This document shows positions 46,331 to 58,000 of a DNA stretch of 64,000 bases, one piece after another. Each line of letters begins with the position of its first letter. Within the stretch, counting starts at the first letter, position 1. The stretch is from Thermothelomyces thermophilus ATCC 42464 (lineage: Eukaryota; Ascomycota; Sordariomycetes; Sordariales; Chaetomiaceae). A program made the position numbers and the translations under genes. The notes beneath the pieces are model-generated. The model saw only the letters and a program-made list of their open reading frames with translations, was not told where the DNA came from and searched no databases. Location: contig NC_016472.1 in assembly GCF_000226095.1 (NCBI RefSeq), positions 6,820,001-6,884,000 of the forward strand, given 5' to 3'.

Positions 46331-47219
46331 GCCTTAGACATGCCATCGGCGTTGTGAGCGTGCAGCCTGAGATGCGTATTTTGGTCTGGGATTAGGGGAT
46401 AGGGATTGTTTTTTTTTTCGTCTCTGCTTTTCTTGGTCTATTGGACGGGCATACATCGACACGGTGGGTGTTCCTTGTACTGGATGGGTAACATGGGATT
46501 CGGACGGACGCAAGATTGTCTGGCTTGGTTTGCATTTGAGGGTAGTCGCGTTCGTTCAGCTCCATCATTGATCAGTTCTCATTCGTCCACTGACGGCCTC
46601 GCATCAATCAGGCCGTCCACTCTGCCCGTCTCTCGAAATGCGGCTGGCCGTGGTCCATTCTGCTCCTTCCGCTCGTGTTCTCCGCGGCAGCTCTGATCCA
46701 GTTGTGCTTTCCCTAGGAACCCGCGGGCCCCCTCCCCCTCCCCTTCCCTTCCCTTCCCTTCCCTTCCCTCTCTCGCCCCCGGTCCCCCTGTGTACTCGGC
46801 CCTTGTTTCTCCATGATGGCTTCCATCTATCTCGCTCTCCTCTCCCCCGCTCCCGTTTGGCCTAGGGTCTTTCGTCCTCTGTCGTATCCGCGGAACCCAC
46901 ATTGTGCCACGAACCTGTGCATCTCATCTCTCTTGGCATAGGTTTAGCTACACAGTTTTACTGTTGATTAGTCTCCTCTCCCTGACAAACTGTTACCGCG
47001 TCGCTGTTTCGGTGCGACTGCACCGTTACGCGGGCACCGCCTTGTTCCACCGTTTCAATGCTGCGTCGGCCCAGCCTCAAGTCGAGGACAAACCTCAAAC
47101 GCCGCAAGTCCACCTTGTCAACGCAGGGGGTTGTCCTTGAGCATCACGACCCGGCGCTGGCACAACGGGATGCTCATATTGCGGCTTAGGAGGCCTACGT
47201 CAGAGCCCAGAGCCGTATC
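46331..47219. other. Intergenic region between protease and 956-aa gene
   Basis: 3' UTR of the protease and promoter of the next gene. Holds a CCCTT pentanucleotide run at 46741-46769. No gene seen. Confidence 0.55.
46741..46769. repeat. (CCCTT)n microsatellite
   Basis: Between five and six CCCTT units, in a longer pyrimidine-only stretch (about 46728-46775). Confidence 0.9.
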
Positions 47220-50090
47220 ATGGCAGAACCGCCGCTCTTCCCCATGACTCCCCAGTCGTCTCCTCAACGCCCACTTTCGGGACTTACCGCTCCCGATTGG
47301 AAAGACTCTGCTCGGAATGAGGCGCAAGGCCTCCCTCGTCGTCAGAGTGTTCGGTTTATAGGGCCTTGTTCAACACTGGCGACGAGTCGGGACGCCCCCA
47401 AGTCATGCAGCCCTACCGGTAGGAGCCGGGGCGCAATGAACACACAGGAGAGCCAAAAGGTCAGCAACCGAAATAGTAGCGAGGGGAAGTCGAACACAGA
47501 GGCACTCGGTCTGCCCAGGAGAGTATCGCCTCCAATTCACGTTTTCCCGATCGCGGCGAGCTACCTTGATTCCCTCAGTGCCGCCCAAGAATCATATACT
47601 CCTGAAGACGACATAGCCTCTGCCCCGTCCTCATACCGCCGCCTGCATAGGTCCAGATCCATGCTCACAGATCTTCCGGGGGTGCGAAGTTGCCATGAAA
47701 GCTCTGGGCAGCCTCTAACCAGCATATCCCTGAGAACCAGGCCGTTTTATGCATCAACTTCGCGCAGATTGTTCCATTCGGAGCCCAACCACGATAATTC
47801 GTCACGAGAAGTCCAGACATTGAAGGCTCCGAAGTCAATGAGCTTTTTGACCACCCGGAGGTCCCGGTCCAGATTTAGTCTCAACCGAGATGGGAGTGCG
47901 TCAGGTTCGGTTCCCTCCGGCTTACCCGATGTCCCCGAGGATGGATTCTCTGGTGCCGAAGGACGCACGCCACAACCCAAGCACAAGTCATCTACATTTA
48001 TCGGTTCCATGAGCCGCCGTTCAGACCCTACAATGCCCAAGTCTCTTCGCGGCAGCAGCTCAACTGAAGATTTTGGGGCAGCAACCCTCGAGTCCCAGCA
48101 ATGCCCGCAACAATCGATTACTCTGAAATCCAGAGCTAGACATGTCTCGAGGTCTCTCAGAGTCAAGTTGAAGAGCTTGTTTCTAACCTCCAAGCCGGAG
48201 GGAGAGACGCCCTCGATCCCATGCCAACACATTGAGGCACGAAGGACTCATGTTGTCACCCACAGTCAGACGCCATGCACCAGCGTCGAAGGATCAGCTG
48301 AAGGATCTCGAGAACATATACGCAGCCCTCCAGCCAAGGCCCCCTTTTTGCATGTACCGGCCGAGCTTGTTCATTCCAGAAAGGCGAGCGTGGATAGTCT
48401 AAAGAGCGGGCGAGATGATCGCAAAGTATCAGGCAGCTCGTCGTCACTGACCAGCTGGGCACATTCCGGGCCCAGCACGCTCACGAGCCAGGAGCAGCAG
48501 CAGTGGAGAGAGTGGGAAAAGCAGCGCCTCTCCGTTATTGGGGAGAATGACGCACATGTCCCCTCGCCCTCCCTCCGGAGACGAGTGCTTGGCTCGGAAA
48601 CTTTTCGACCGCCCGACGGGACTGCTGAAGGCCATGCTCCTCCTCAACAGAAGGTGGACAGCCAGCGGATTTACTCGGCCCTCGTTAAGCGGATGCAGGC
48701 GACGAATGACACCAGGGAAGGACTGGAGGAACAGCCTGCGAGCGGTATCCTCGAAAACCCTACGTTGGTGACGGACAAGAAGGCTGAAAGACATTCCACT
48801 GGAACGCCTGCAACAGTCAAGCGTGTCTTCCAGGAGCATGAATACACGGCGGTGTCCCACGATGAGGATCTCCTGATAGCGGGAAACAGCGCTACTCTGG
48901 GGCGAGGGGAAGCATGTTCAGGTTGGCGGACGAGCAATGTCGGCAGTCCTGGCTCGCACCTCTTCAGAACAGGAAGCCCGTACCGGCGTGCGCTTAGAAA
49001 GTCAATACAGGAAGAGCAGGACGCCTGGGCTCAGCAGAGAGCCGCGGCAGATCAAGAATCGGAGAAGGGCACGGAGATTCGCTACGCGAGTGATGTCCAC
49101 CACCTGCCGGAAACCGACTCCGACTCGGCCAAGGACCTCGTCTACTCCGAGAGTGCGTATTCCTCGGACGAGGGCGAGAGTGGACCCGCAAAGGAGGTGG
49201 ATGCGGGCAGACGAAAGAGCTCCCTGGGTGCACCACCCATGTCCCGCCTAGGCGGACGCCGCGAAGCGTCAACAGCCAGTTCAGTGGGGTGGAAAACACT
49301 GCTATCAGCCAACTTCGACAGATTCGACCCTGCCGTATCTCCGTTGAGGCCATCCAAGACACGACTCATCCAGCCCCGGGAGGTCTCCAGGACCGCCACA
49401 AAGCAGTTCGCATCCGTCAGCGGCCACGTCCGCGAGCTGGCCCAGATCAATGATGACAACGACTGCGACCACAAGAGCAGCGAGACCTACAACGGAGAGG
49501 ACGACGTCTTCTACCAGTCTGCCACCGAACGCCAAACAGCGTGGACAAACACAGCACCGCTCAGTCAAGTTCAACCAAACATCATCACCAATCCCTTTCC
49601 TTCACCTCTCCGGCACACCGGGTCTATCAAACGGCGTTTCACATCTCACTCTTTGGGCGGGACCAATATCGCCTCCAGCAATCTGCTCGTTGAGAATGAG
49701 AGCCCAACACGCTTGCCCCCGCCGTCGCCGCCGTCTCCTCCACCCATACCGCCTAGGAGCAAGTTGCGGCCTGAGCCGCTACGGATCTGGAGGCCGAATG
49801 CTGGTGATGCTGACGTTGCCACCAATCCGGTGGCGTCTGGAAGCGGGAGTGCCAGTGTGCTGTCAAGCCCTGGGTTGACGGAGGCTGTGCGGAGGCAGTT
49901 TGGCGGAAATCTTGTTGGTCTGGGTTCCGGGTCCGGGTCAAGGGTTGGGTTTGGATCTGGGCTTAACGGCGATGGGCCAAAGGGGGAGCGCTGGGGATAT
50001 AGTGGTCCCCCGGGAATCGCACAGGTTCTGGAAGAGGGTGCGGAATGTGAGAAGAGGGGTTGGGGCGATGAGGGTTCCGCTTTTGTCTGA
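47220..50090 (+). CDS. Large disordered protein of unknown function (956 aa)
   Basis: Intronless open frame. Recognisable short conserved-looking blocks stand in Ser/Arg/Pro-rich disorder: GLPRRQSVRFIGP near 38-50, SYRRLHRSRSMLTDL near 135, TLKAPKSMSFLTTRRSRSRF near 200, SRSLRVKLKSLF near 310, QQQWREWEKQRLSVIGEN near 430, RALRKSIQEEQDAWAQQR near 590, and VGWKTLLSANFDRFDPAVSP near 695. A Pro-rich LPPPSPPSPPPIPP tract lies near 835 and a Gly/Ser tail ends the protein. No catalytic motif, signal peptide or membrane helix. From memory, similar Arg/Ser block proteins occur in Sordariomycetes without an assigned role; many RxxS sites would suit phosphorylation (inference). The length and unbroken frame support a real gene. 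Confidence 0.8.
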   Translation: MAEPPLFPMTPQSSPQRPLSGLTAPDWKDSARNEAQGLPRRQSVRFIGPCSTLATSRDAPKSCSPTGRSRGAMNTQESQKVSNRNSSEGKSNTEALGLPRRVSPPIHVFPIAASYLDSLSAAQESYTPEDDIASAPSSYRRLHRSRSMLTDLPGVRSCHESSGQPLTSISLRTRPFYASTSRRLFHSEPNHDNSSREVQTLKAPKSMSFLTTRRSRSRFSLNRDGSASGSVPSGLPDVPEDGFSGAEGRTPQPKHKSSTFIGSMSRRSDPTMPKSLRGSSSTEDFGAATLESQQCPQQSITLKSRARHVSRSLRVKLKSLFLTSKPEGETPSIPCQHIEARRTHVVTHSQTPCTSVEGSAEGSREHIRSPPAKAPFLHVPAELVHSRKASVDSLKSGRDDRKVSGSSSSLTSWAHSGPSTLTSQEQQQWREWEKQRLSVIGENDAHVPSPSLRRRVLGSETFRPPDGTAEGHAPPQQKVDSQRIYSALVKRMQATNDTREGLEEQPASGILENPTLVTDKKAERHSTGTPATVKRVFQEHEYTAVSHDEDLLIAGNSATLGRGEACSGWRTSNVGSPGSHLFRTGSPYRRALRKSIQEEQDAWAQQRAAADQESEKGTEIRYASDVHHLPETDSDSAKDLVYSESAYSSDEGESGPAKEVDAGRRKSSLGAPPMSRLGGRREASTASSVGWKTLLSANFDRFDPAVSPLRPSKTRLIQPREVSRTATKQFASVSGHVRELAQINDDNDCDHKSSETYNGEDDVFYQSATERQTAWTNTAPLSQVQPNIITNPFPSPLRHTGSIKRRFTSHSLGGTNIASSNLLVENESPTRLPPPSPPSPPPIPPRSKLRPEPLRIWRPNAGDADVATNPVASGSGSASVLSSPGLTEAVRRQFGGNLVGLGSGSGSRVGFGSGLNGDGPKGERWGYSGPPGIAQVLEEGAECEKRGWGDEGSAFV

Positions 50091-50563
50091 ATGTGAGAAT
50101 AAAATTATTAACTTTCGAGACAGTTTGGGTGCCCTCGGGGAAAGGAGTTAATTAACGTCGGGATGGTTGGGAAGTGTGGCGCTAAGGGAGAGGGTTGGAA
50201 TGAAGTGGCGAGGAAGACAGGACTCCAACGGAGAAACAGAATTGCATGTGTTAGGTCCAGGGAGACATGAAGAAGCTTAGATATGAACACCGGCCGAGAA
50301 CTTTTGCAGCAAAAAATGAATATGACCGACCATGAGCCTCACAGTAGCATCAGGTGAGCATGGGACGTATGTATGGTCGGTCCTTGTTGCCAAACAACAT
50401 GTTGATCATTCTGATTATTCGGTGTCCGTCTATTTTCATGATTACAGACTATCCAATCCAAAAAGCTCTCCCCTCACTACCTCCTGGGGAAGAGATGATG
50501 GGCCAATTTCGCCAAGAGAGGGAACACAAATGAAGCCCGAGCTTAGCTGTGCAGATGATTGTT
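50091..50563. other. Convergent intergenic region, 956-aa gene / flavin oxidase
   Basis: 3' UTRs of both genes; no other feature seen. Confidence 0.5.
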
Positions 50564-52876
50564 CTAATGGGATCTCTCAACGCGGCAGAGGCGGTCGCCC
50601 ACCTGCTCCCAGCGCTCGTTGCCCACGCAGGGGGTACACCAGAGAACGTCGTCTGGGTCAACGGCGCGCTTGATGGCATGGCTGTCATAATTTTTTTTTT
50701 TTTTTTTTGTGGCTCAGGGGTCAGCAGGAGGTCATCTCATGGTTGCAGTTCCACAGGCCAGAGAAGAAAAGAGAAGCGAAAAGAGAAAAAAAGAAAAGGA
50801 AAAAAAAAAGAGAAAGTAGAGCAACACATACAGTCGCTTGTAGTTGGAGCCCCAAAACTCCTTTTGCCAGTTGGGTTCTTCGGGGTTGGCCTGCAGCCGG
50901 CGCGGTCGGCCACGTGTCAGTGAAGACACACAATAGATGAGGGTGCGAGGAGAAAGTGTGGAGTGGGAAGAGGGGGAGGCTGGGGAGGACGCACCTCGTT
51001 GACGTAGGCGCCCATCCGGGGCGCCAGCTCCCTCAGCGCCGCGACGCGCTCGCGCACGCGCTCCTTGGCGGCGGCGGCGGCGGTCGCGTTGAGCGGGGGG
51101 AAGCCCTCGCCTAGGGTGGCGTGGACGTAGGCGGAGCGCCAGGCGGGGAGCACGGCGTTGCCGCGGGGGCCGCGCGGGCGGGCGTGGTGCACGCCCCTGC
51201 CGGAGACCAGGTAGGCGGTGGAGGTGGCGCCGGCGGTGAAGCGGTCGTAGGCGGCCGAGAGGGCGGTCAGGTTGGCGGTGAGGGCGGCGCGGTCGAGGAG
51301 GCGCGAGCCGAGGATGACGTCGTGGCCGGCCTCGTCGGAGTCGAAGTGCTCCGAGAACCAGGAGAGGAAGGTCGGGTAGGAGCTCGGCTCGTAGATGTGT
51401 ACGAACCGGCCCGGCCAGGTGGCGTTGACGCGGGCGAGGACGGGGTCCCAGAGCTTGCGCATCCCCTCCGGGGACGAGTTCTGCACGACGCCCGCGAAGA
51501 CGATGCCGCCGACGCTGGTCGTGCCGTTGTCGAGCGGATTGGGAGTCTCTCGGATGACGTAGCTGTAGCCGGACAGGCCCCGGTCGGCGAGGGAGGGGAA
51601 CTGGCTGAGGACGTAGGCGACCATGTCGAAGATGGGGCGCGGTTGGGCGACGTCGGTGGTCATGAGCATGACGGTTGCCGCCTCGATCCTGGGGGTGGCG
51701 AAGGTTTTCATGGTGACCGAAGTCAGGACGCCAAAGGTCGAGCCGCCGCCCTGAGATTTGGGATGTGAGCACCGTGTGTATGTATGTATGTATGTATGTA
51801 TGTATATGTGTATTATATGTATATAATACAACTACACCGAAGTAGATATTTTTTTTTAAAAAAAAAAAAAAAAAGACAGAGGGGAAGGGGGGGGAAGAAA
51901 CCACTCACGCCGCGCATGGCCCAGAAGAGGTCCTCGTTCTGGCACTCGTTGGCCGTGACAATGTCCCCGTTGGGAGTCACGAGCTCCATTTCGAGGACCT
52001 GGTCGGCGGCCAGGCCGTAGGTCGGAGACAGCAGACCGTGACCGGCGCCTGTCACGTAGCCGCCCACGGAGACGGTCTTCGAGCCGCCACCGACGACGGT
52101 CTGGTTCAAGAGGTCGAGGGCGTTGTACAGATCCCACATCTGCGTGCCGGCACCGACCGTGACGGCGGTGCTGTCAATGGTGGCTTTGCAGCGCTTCGGG
52201 CGGAACGACTTGTGAGTCTTGATGTCTCTCATGTAGTGGGTCCAGATGGAGAGCGAGTTGGGGGCAACCGAGCGGCCGACATAGTCGTGGCCGGTGCTCT
52301 TGACAACCAGCCTGATGTTGTGCTTCTTGGCTAAGGAGGTAATAATAAGGCATCGGAGCCAACGGTCAGTACGTGCCAGGTCCGGGCTGCGGGGAGAAAG
52401 GCGCCCGTCGGAATGTCGTGCTCACCAAACTGAACGCCGAGCTGGACATGGCGAGCTTCTGTGGCGTTTATAACGAAGACAGGATATCCTTGACCGCTGC
52501 ATGGAGCACCTGGGAATGGAAGGCAGGTGTCGTTGGCCCAGTTGTTCCAGTCGACCGAGACTGGGTCGGCCTGGTGGAACTCGTAGGTCGACCACTGCTC
52601 ACGGACGGCGGCGCATTCGGGGGACTCGCCGTCTCCTTGTCCGGAATGGCAGACAGCTCCTGGAGGAGTCGGGCGCAGCAGTCTTCCGGCAATCGACTCA
52701 TTTAGACGGTTCCATTCTCGGGTGGACGGCCAGCCCGGCGAGCCCGGCACCGCCTTGCAGCGCGGATGCGACGAGTGCTCGATATCCGACCGGAGAGAGG
52801 GCGTCAGCCCGGCGGCGACGGCGAGGACCGAAGAGAGGAGCTGAAGAGCGGAGACGAGACCACGAGGAGGTGACAT
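50564..52876 (-). CDS. Secreted FAD-linked oxidase, berberine-bridge (BBE) type
   Basis: Five exons: 52876-52426, 52330-51909, 51750-50995, 50890-50832, 50681-50564 (601 aa). A signal peptide (MSPPRGLVSALQLLSSVLAV) leads into the FAD-binding domain: NIRLVVKSTGHDYVGRS with H165 as likely 8-alpha-histidyl FAD site, VGAGTQMWDLYNAL, GGSKTVSVGGYVTGAGHGLL, YGLAADQVLEMELVTPNGDI, NEDLFWAMRG|GGGSTFGVLT. The C-terminal BBE motif NYKRL|HAIKRAVDPDDVLWC is restored by splicing. The second covalent Cys of bicovalent BBEs is not seen; GAGHG occupies that region. Such enzymes oxidise sugars, alkaloids or other small molecules; substrate cannot be read here and no metabolite cluster surrounds it. Introns 95, 158, 104 and 150 nt; the 158-nt and 150-nt introns carry long A/T and TGTA runs. 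Confidence 0.9.
50691..50708. repeat. T18 homopolymer in the last flavin-oxidase intron
   Basis: T18 on + (A18 in the pre-mRNA), about 10 bp from the acceptor; followed by an A/G-rich stretch at 50762-50818. Confidence 0.95.
51778..51874. repeat. TGTA microsatellite plus paired T9-A17 tract in an intron
   Basis: (TGTA)n at about 51778-51805, then TA-rich DNA, then T9 (51849-51857) directly followed by A17 (51858-51874), all within intron 2 of the flavin oxidase gene. Confidence 0.92.
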
Positions 52877-55000
52877 GTTGAAGAGGGAGAAACCTGGCAA
52901 AGGAATGAATGAAGAAGCGCACGGCCAAAACAACCAATCAATTAAACGCTCAAGAGGTCGTCGCAGTGCGCTCGTCGACTTGTTCCCCCCATTTTCGCAT
53001 TTTAACTCCAGGTCAGGGACAACCTTCGACATTTATATTCACGTCATTCGAGGTTGGCATCGGGTACCTCGTGGTGCTGTCGCTGTCGCATTGTCTCTGT
53101 TGCTGATGGAGCTCATTCGGGGATCGCTGCTTGCTTGCGACGTCAAGCATTGTCCGTATTCCTCGGGATCGTTGTCGATTGGCACCAGCCAGGCATCCCC
53201 AAGTTTCCTTGCTGCCTTATTTTTGCGTTGGTGCTGCGGATGGCCGCTCACAGCCCTGGGACCCACGCGCCCGGTTCCTGTCGGGGGCAACTAGTGGAGC
53301 GTAGTGTAGTGTGGTGTGTAGTGTAGGGCACCGGGCCGCTGTCATCACGGCGGGACCCAAGGCCGACCTCCACCGCGGGGCGGGCAGTGGCAGCCCGCAA
53401 TGCGCTTCAGTTGCCGCATTCAGTTGCAACCAGCGATCTCATAGGTGCGCTGCCGATTCGCGACGGATACGGGAATGGAGCTGAGGGGCTTGGCATGGTT
53501 CGCCACTCTCTCGCTCTCTCTCTCTCTCTCGGGGTGATCCACGTGTGCGCGTCGCACAAGGATTTGATGGTTATTACCAGAAGTCGATGGCAGACTCGCA
53601 GCAAGTGCATCTTCGCAGTCCCGGCATTCTTAATCTGCCTCGTCGTCGTCATCATCATCACCTCCTTAAACCCCGGTGAGATTTGCGGATCGAGGCAGCC
53701 TGCTCCTGTCTCTCCTGATTGGTCCAACACCGATCAACTAATTTCCCATTCCTCCTGAGAGTAATCCGTACTCCGTACGTCGCTACGACACAAAAGGCAC
53801 GGAGAGCCCGAAGCACAGAAAGTTTCTGGAATCCCGTTTGATCTTCCCCCACGGAACCCGAACATCTGACCCAAGACGCCGGGGAAGGCCGTGGGCACGA
53901 GATGCTGATAGACGGAACATATTTCACGCAATATGTACTACTGTATTCGTACTGCGTACAATATACATTCATTTTCCACCATATATCCACACTGAGCGTT
54001 GAGTTGCGCGCATGCGCTAGGTGTATAATGAGCGCTTGAGACATTTGTGCGCTTGAAATGTTGTCGTTCTTGGTTCACAACTTCGCGATTGGGGGCCTAG
54101 ACTGACAGCGCCGCAGGGTACGGACGTACCCCGTATATGCGCCCAACCCCTGCATGGGCAACGAGAGTAACGGGCGCAGTTCTGGGTTTTACAATCTCCT
54201 TGAGATTTGGAATCTCGAAACCAACGCGGCAAGCAGTTGGCCGTTTGCTCGTGCGTCACGCCCCATCTCCCCGCATGTGTCTGTAACTCCGCTGTCGAGC
54301 TCATGAGGTCTGGCCCCGAAACCCTCCGAGATTGGCATGCGGTCATTTTCCTCATTCGGTTTGTACGTTCTCCATCATCATCGCTACAGGATCCGATGTC
54401 TTCAGAACCGTGCGGCATAATTTGTTCGGCGCCGTCTGGTGCAAAAACAATACGGGGCACGGCGTATCCGTATGTCTGTTAAGTAAATACTGGTTTCCGA
54501 ATAACGTTACCTACTGTGGTATGTTACTATGTACATACATAAATGTACGGAGTATGTGCTCCGTAATCCGTATGGATAAGGTAACTTGTTTAGTGGTGTT
54601 GGCCTTGGCCTTCACTAGTATGGAAACCGCCGAGGCTTCTTGCCAAGGTTGCGCAGCCAAGCTGTTAATTTACGTACCCCCTCCCCCCATGTCAGCCCAG
54701 CCCAGACCAACGCCAGGTAGTTATCGCGCCGCAATTTCCCATGGCATTTGCCGTCAGCACTTGAACCACGTCTTCCACACCAGGGGCTCTCCGATGACGA
54801 CTGGACCTTTGAGCTGGGGCGCACCATCCAGGGACCGTCTCCGAGCCATCGCGTTTGCAGCACCGTGATCCCGAGGCTCCCAAAATTGCCGAATCGTTCA
54901 ATCTTCGACTTTCGCCGTCCTCGTGACGCCCTCCGGACCTTGCACGAGCACACGACCCGGCGCCCCCGTCCGCTCGCCCGCCGTCCGCTCGCCCGCCATC
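52877..55000. other. Divergent intergenic region, flavin oxidase / EFR3
   Basis: No gene recognised in 2.1 kb. It has GTAATCCGT at 53761-53769 and 54563-54571 with neighbouring GTACTCCGTACG and TACGGAGTATG words, a TCTCTC run near 53508-53530, and GTAGTGTAG-type repeats near 53300. Confidence 0.55.
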
Positions 55001-58000
55001 ATGAACGCCATTCAGCAAAAATGCCGCCCCAAGCACCAGGTGCTCGTCCTGAAGTGTTACCCGCGGACCACTAAGGGTGCTGTTGACGTCAAACCCAATT
55101 CGAGCGAGCTCAGCTACCTCTTGTTCTACGCGCAGTCGCGCCGGTCCAAGATCCAGAAAGTCGGCAGCTTCCTCGGCAAGAAGACGGCCAGCGATGTTTA
55201 TCGCCAACGGATCGGGTAGGCAGGCAGTGCTTGGGCTTAACGCTCCCCAACCTCCCTTAGGCTTTCCTTCCCCCCACGGGCTAACTCGCTCGGCAACTGG
55301 GCAGAAACGTCCAGGTCACGCTGCAGATCCTGACGGCACTGATCGAAAAGACGCCCAAAGACCTCCTTCTGTTTGCCTCATGCGTCCTGCAAATCCTCGA
55401 GCAGATCCTCAAGTCCCGCGACATCACCATGGTGGAATCGTCCATCCCCACCTTCGAGGCCTTCTGCTCCCACCATGACCCGACCTCGCTCGTGGCCGAC
55501 CAGGCCTACCAACGCCAGTACCTAGACGTCGTCCAGCAGTATGCCTCCCTCGCCTCGACGCGCGCCTTCCCCGGAAGGCTGGAACCCAGCAAGCCGATAG
55601 CCCTTCGGTGGAGGAACACGGGGCTCAAGGCCATCAAGAGCATTGCCTCGTCCGACGCCCTCTCCTCTGCCATGACGCAGCAGTACGACCTGACCGTCCC
55701 CGTGATCCTCGAGAACCTGTGGACCGACAACGAGGACTTCCTCGACGTCCTGCACCAGCGAGCCGAGATGGGAGAGAAGCTGGGCGGGACGACGCTGCTG
55801 AGGAGGCGCACGAGCGTCGCCACGGTGCAGACGGCCGAGAGCGAGTCCGACGCGAACCCGATCGCGCTCGCCGACACCGCCGTCGACATGGACAAGCTGG
55901 CCGAGGAGAACACGGGCGTGCTGGCGATGGAGTGCTTGAGGCAGATCTTCGTCGCCACCAACCGGTCCCAGGTCCATGCCGCCACCGTTGCCCTGCTCAA
56001 GTTCATACAGGAGCGCGTGACCCAGCAGGAGGACGTCGTCAAGACGGATTCGGACGGGAGAGACAGCGGCTGGGCCATCAAGATGTTCCTCCTGGTCGCC
56101 CGATGGGCTCCCGTGGCCGACCGCTTCACCATCCTCATCACCGCCATGGACGCGCTCACCCAGCACCCCCTCACCGACGACACCCTGCGCCAGCACGTCG
56201 TCCTGACGGCCATGATCGGCGCCCTTCTGCGATCGGATATCAACCTGATCGGCCTCAGCGTGATGGACGTCCTCCTCCAGCTCGTCGGCCACATCAGGAA
56301 GCTCGTGCAGATGCCGGGAGACCCGGACAGTCTGCGGACCGAGCCGCACGTTCCGGGCGAGCCCGATCCCCGCTATCTGGCCGGGCTGCAGCTCAGCGGC
56401 ACGGCGGAGCAGGCCGCAGCCCAGCGCAAGAATCTCCTGTTCCGGCTGCAGGAGTGCATCGGGGACCTGGCAACCCATGTTTACTACGCCGACCAGATCT
56501 TCGACATGATCTCCCTCCTCCTGCAGAAGCTGAGGCCGTCCAGGTCCAGCAGCTCCTCCGGCTCGCCCCCCGGCGACAAGACGGACACGCCCCAGTCGTC
56601 CGTCAACGCCCTCGCGGACGAGCATCACCACGACGACTCTCTCTTCGGCCTTACCGTGGCCAAGATTGCCGCGCTGAGGGCCATCAAATCGGTTCTCCTG
56701 GTAGCCAATCCGCGGACCAAGATGAGCGGGAACGTCGGCTTGTCGAGGAGCCGCGTTCCTATCCGGGTCTGGGACGGCACGCATTGGCTGCTGCGGGACC
56801 CCGACGGCCTCGTGCGCAAGGCCTATGCCGACGCCGTCGTCACATGGCTGGACCGCGAGACGACCTCAGCCGACTCGAGGGCCAGGGACGAGACGGCCCG
56901 GCCGATGCCCAAGCACCGCGAGCCGGGCGCCTCCCTTGCGAAGCGGGCCGTGTCGAGCGCCTCGGCCCGCGAGAAGCCCGCCAAGGCGACCCGATCGCAC
57001 TTCCTGCAGCTTCTCCACCTGTCCATCTACGACAACGCGATCCAGTATATCGACTACGAGAACGACATGCTGCTCCTCCACGTCTTGCTGGCCAAGCTCG
57101 TCGACAAGCTCGGCATCAACGCCGTCGGCTATGGTCTCCCCATGATCTTCCGGCTCCAGGAGGACATCCAGGACGCCGAAACGCCCATCCACAAAGTCCG
57201 GCTGGGCAGTCTCGTGCATGGGTACTTTTGGATCCTGACCGAGAAGTTCGACTTTGAGGGCTCCGTCATCGGCAGGGCGATTCATAACGAGATTGTCCGG
57301 CGCCGCAGCAAGAACTTCTGGGTCGAGGGCATCAGCATGCCGCCGCCTCTCATCGACCTGATGGGGACGCCGGGCACGGTCGGGCGTCAACCGAGGCTGC
57401 CTACGGAGGAGATCGAATCGGAAGCGCTGCTCCCCTTCGACGAGCGGCTGGGCCTGGTGGAGTGCCTGTGCGCGGCGTATCAGGAGCAGACCGTTTCTCC
57501 GTCGCAGAGTCCGGCCGCTAGTCCCGGCCGGGGCTTCTCGCACCCCGTCATGGGCTCGGCCGCGACCAACAACATGCCGAACGTCGAGACGGACCAGGAG
57601 ATACCCGCCAGCTTCCGCGAGCAGATGCTGAGCGAATGGAGCCGCGATGCCGTGCTGGCCGCCGTGCAGACGGCCAGCAAATCCGAATCCCTCAACGGGT
57701 CCCGGTCGGGGACCACGGGCACCAACCGGCTCAACACTCAGAGCGGCGGGCTGGCGCCGAACGGGTACAACGCCCGAGCGGACAGGTCATCGCCCCAGGG
57801 CAGCCGGGCAAACCTGCGCCCGTCCACCTCGCCGGCAGGGGACGCGGCTGGCAAGGCAAGCCTCCGCAGCGGCGGCCACCGCATACCGGCACCGGCAGGC
57901 AACGGCGAGGCCAAGGAACAAGTCGTCGCCTCGGTCGAGCGGCTCAAGCTCGTCCTCTCCGGCCACCTGCAGCCGCCGCCGCCGCCGACGATGCACGGCG

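Noticed and set aside
50564-52876. Secondary-metabolite gene cluster around the flavin oxidase
   Set aside because: Neighbours are a disordered protein and EFR3; no synthase, transporter or cluster regulator is present.
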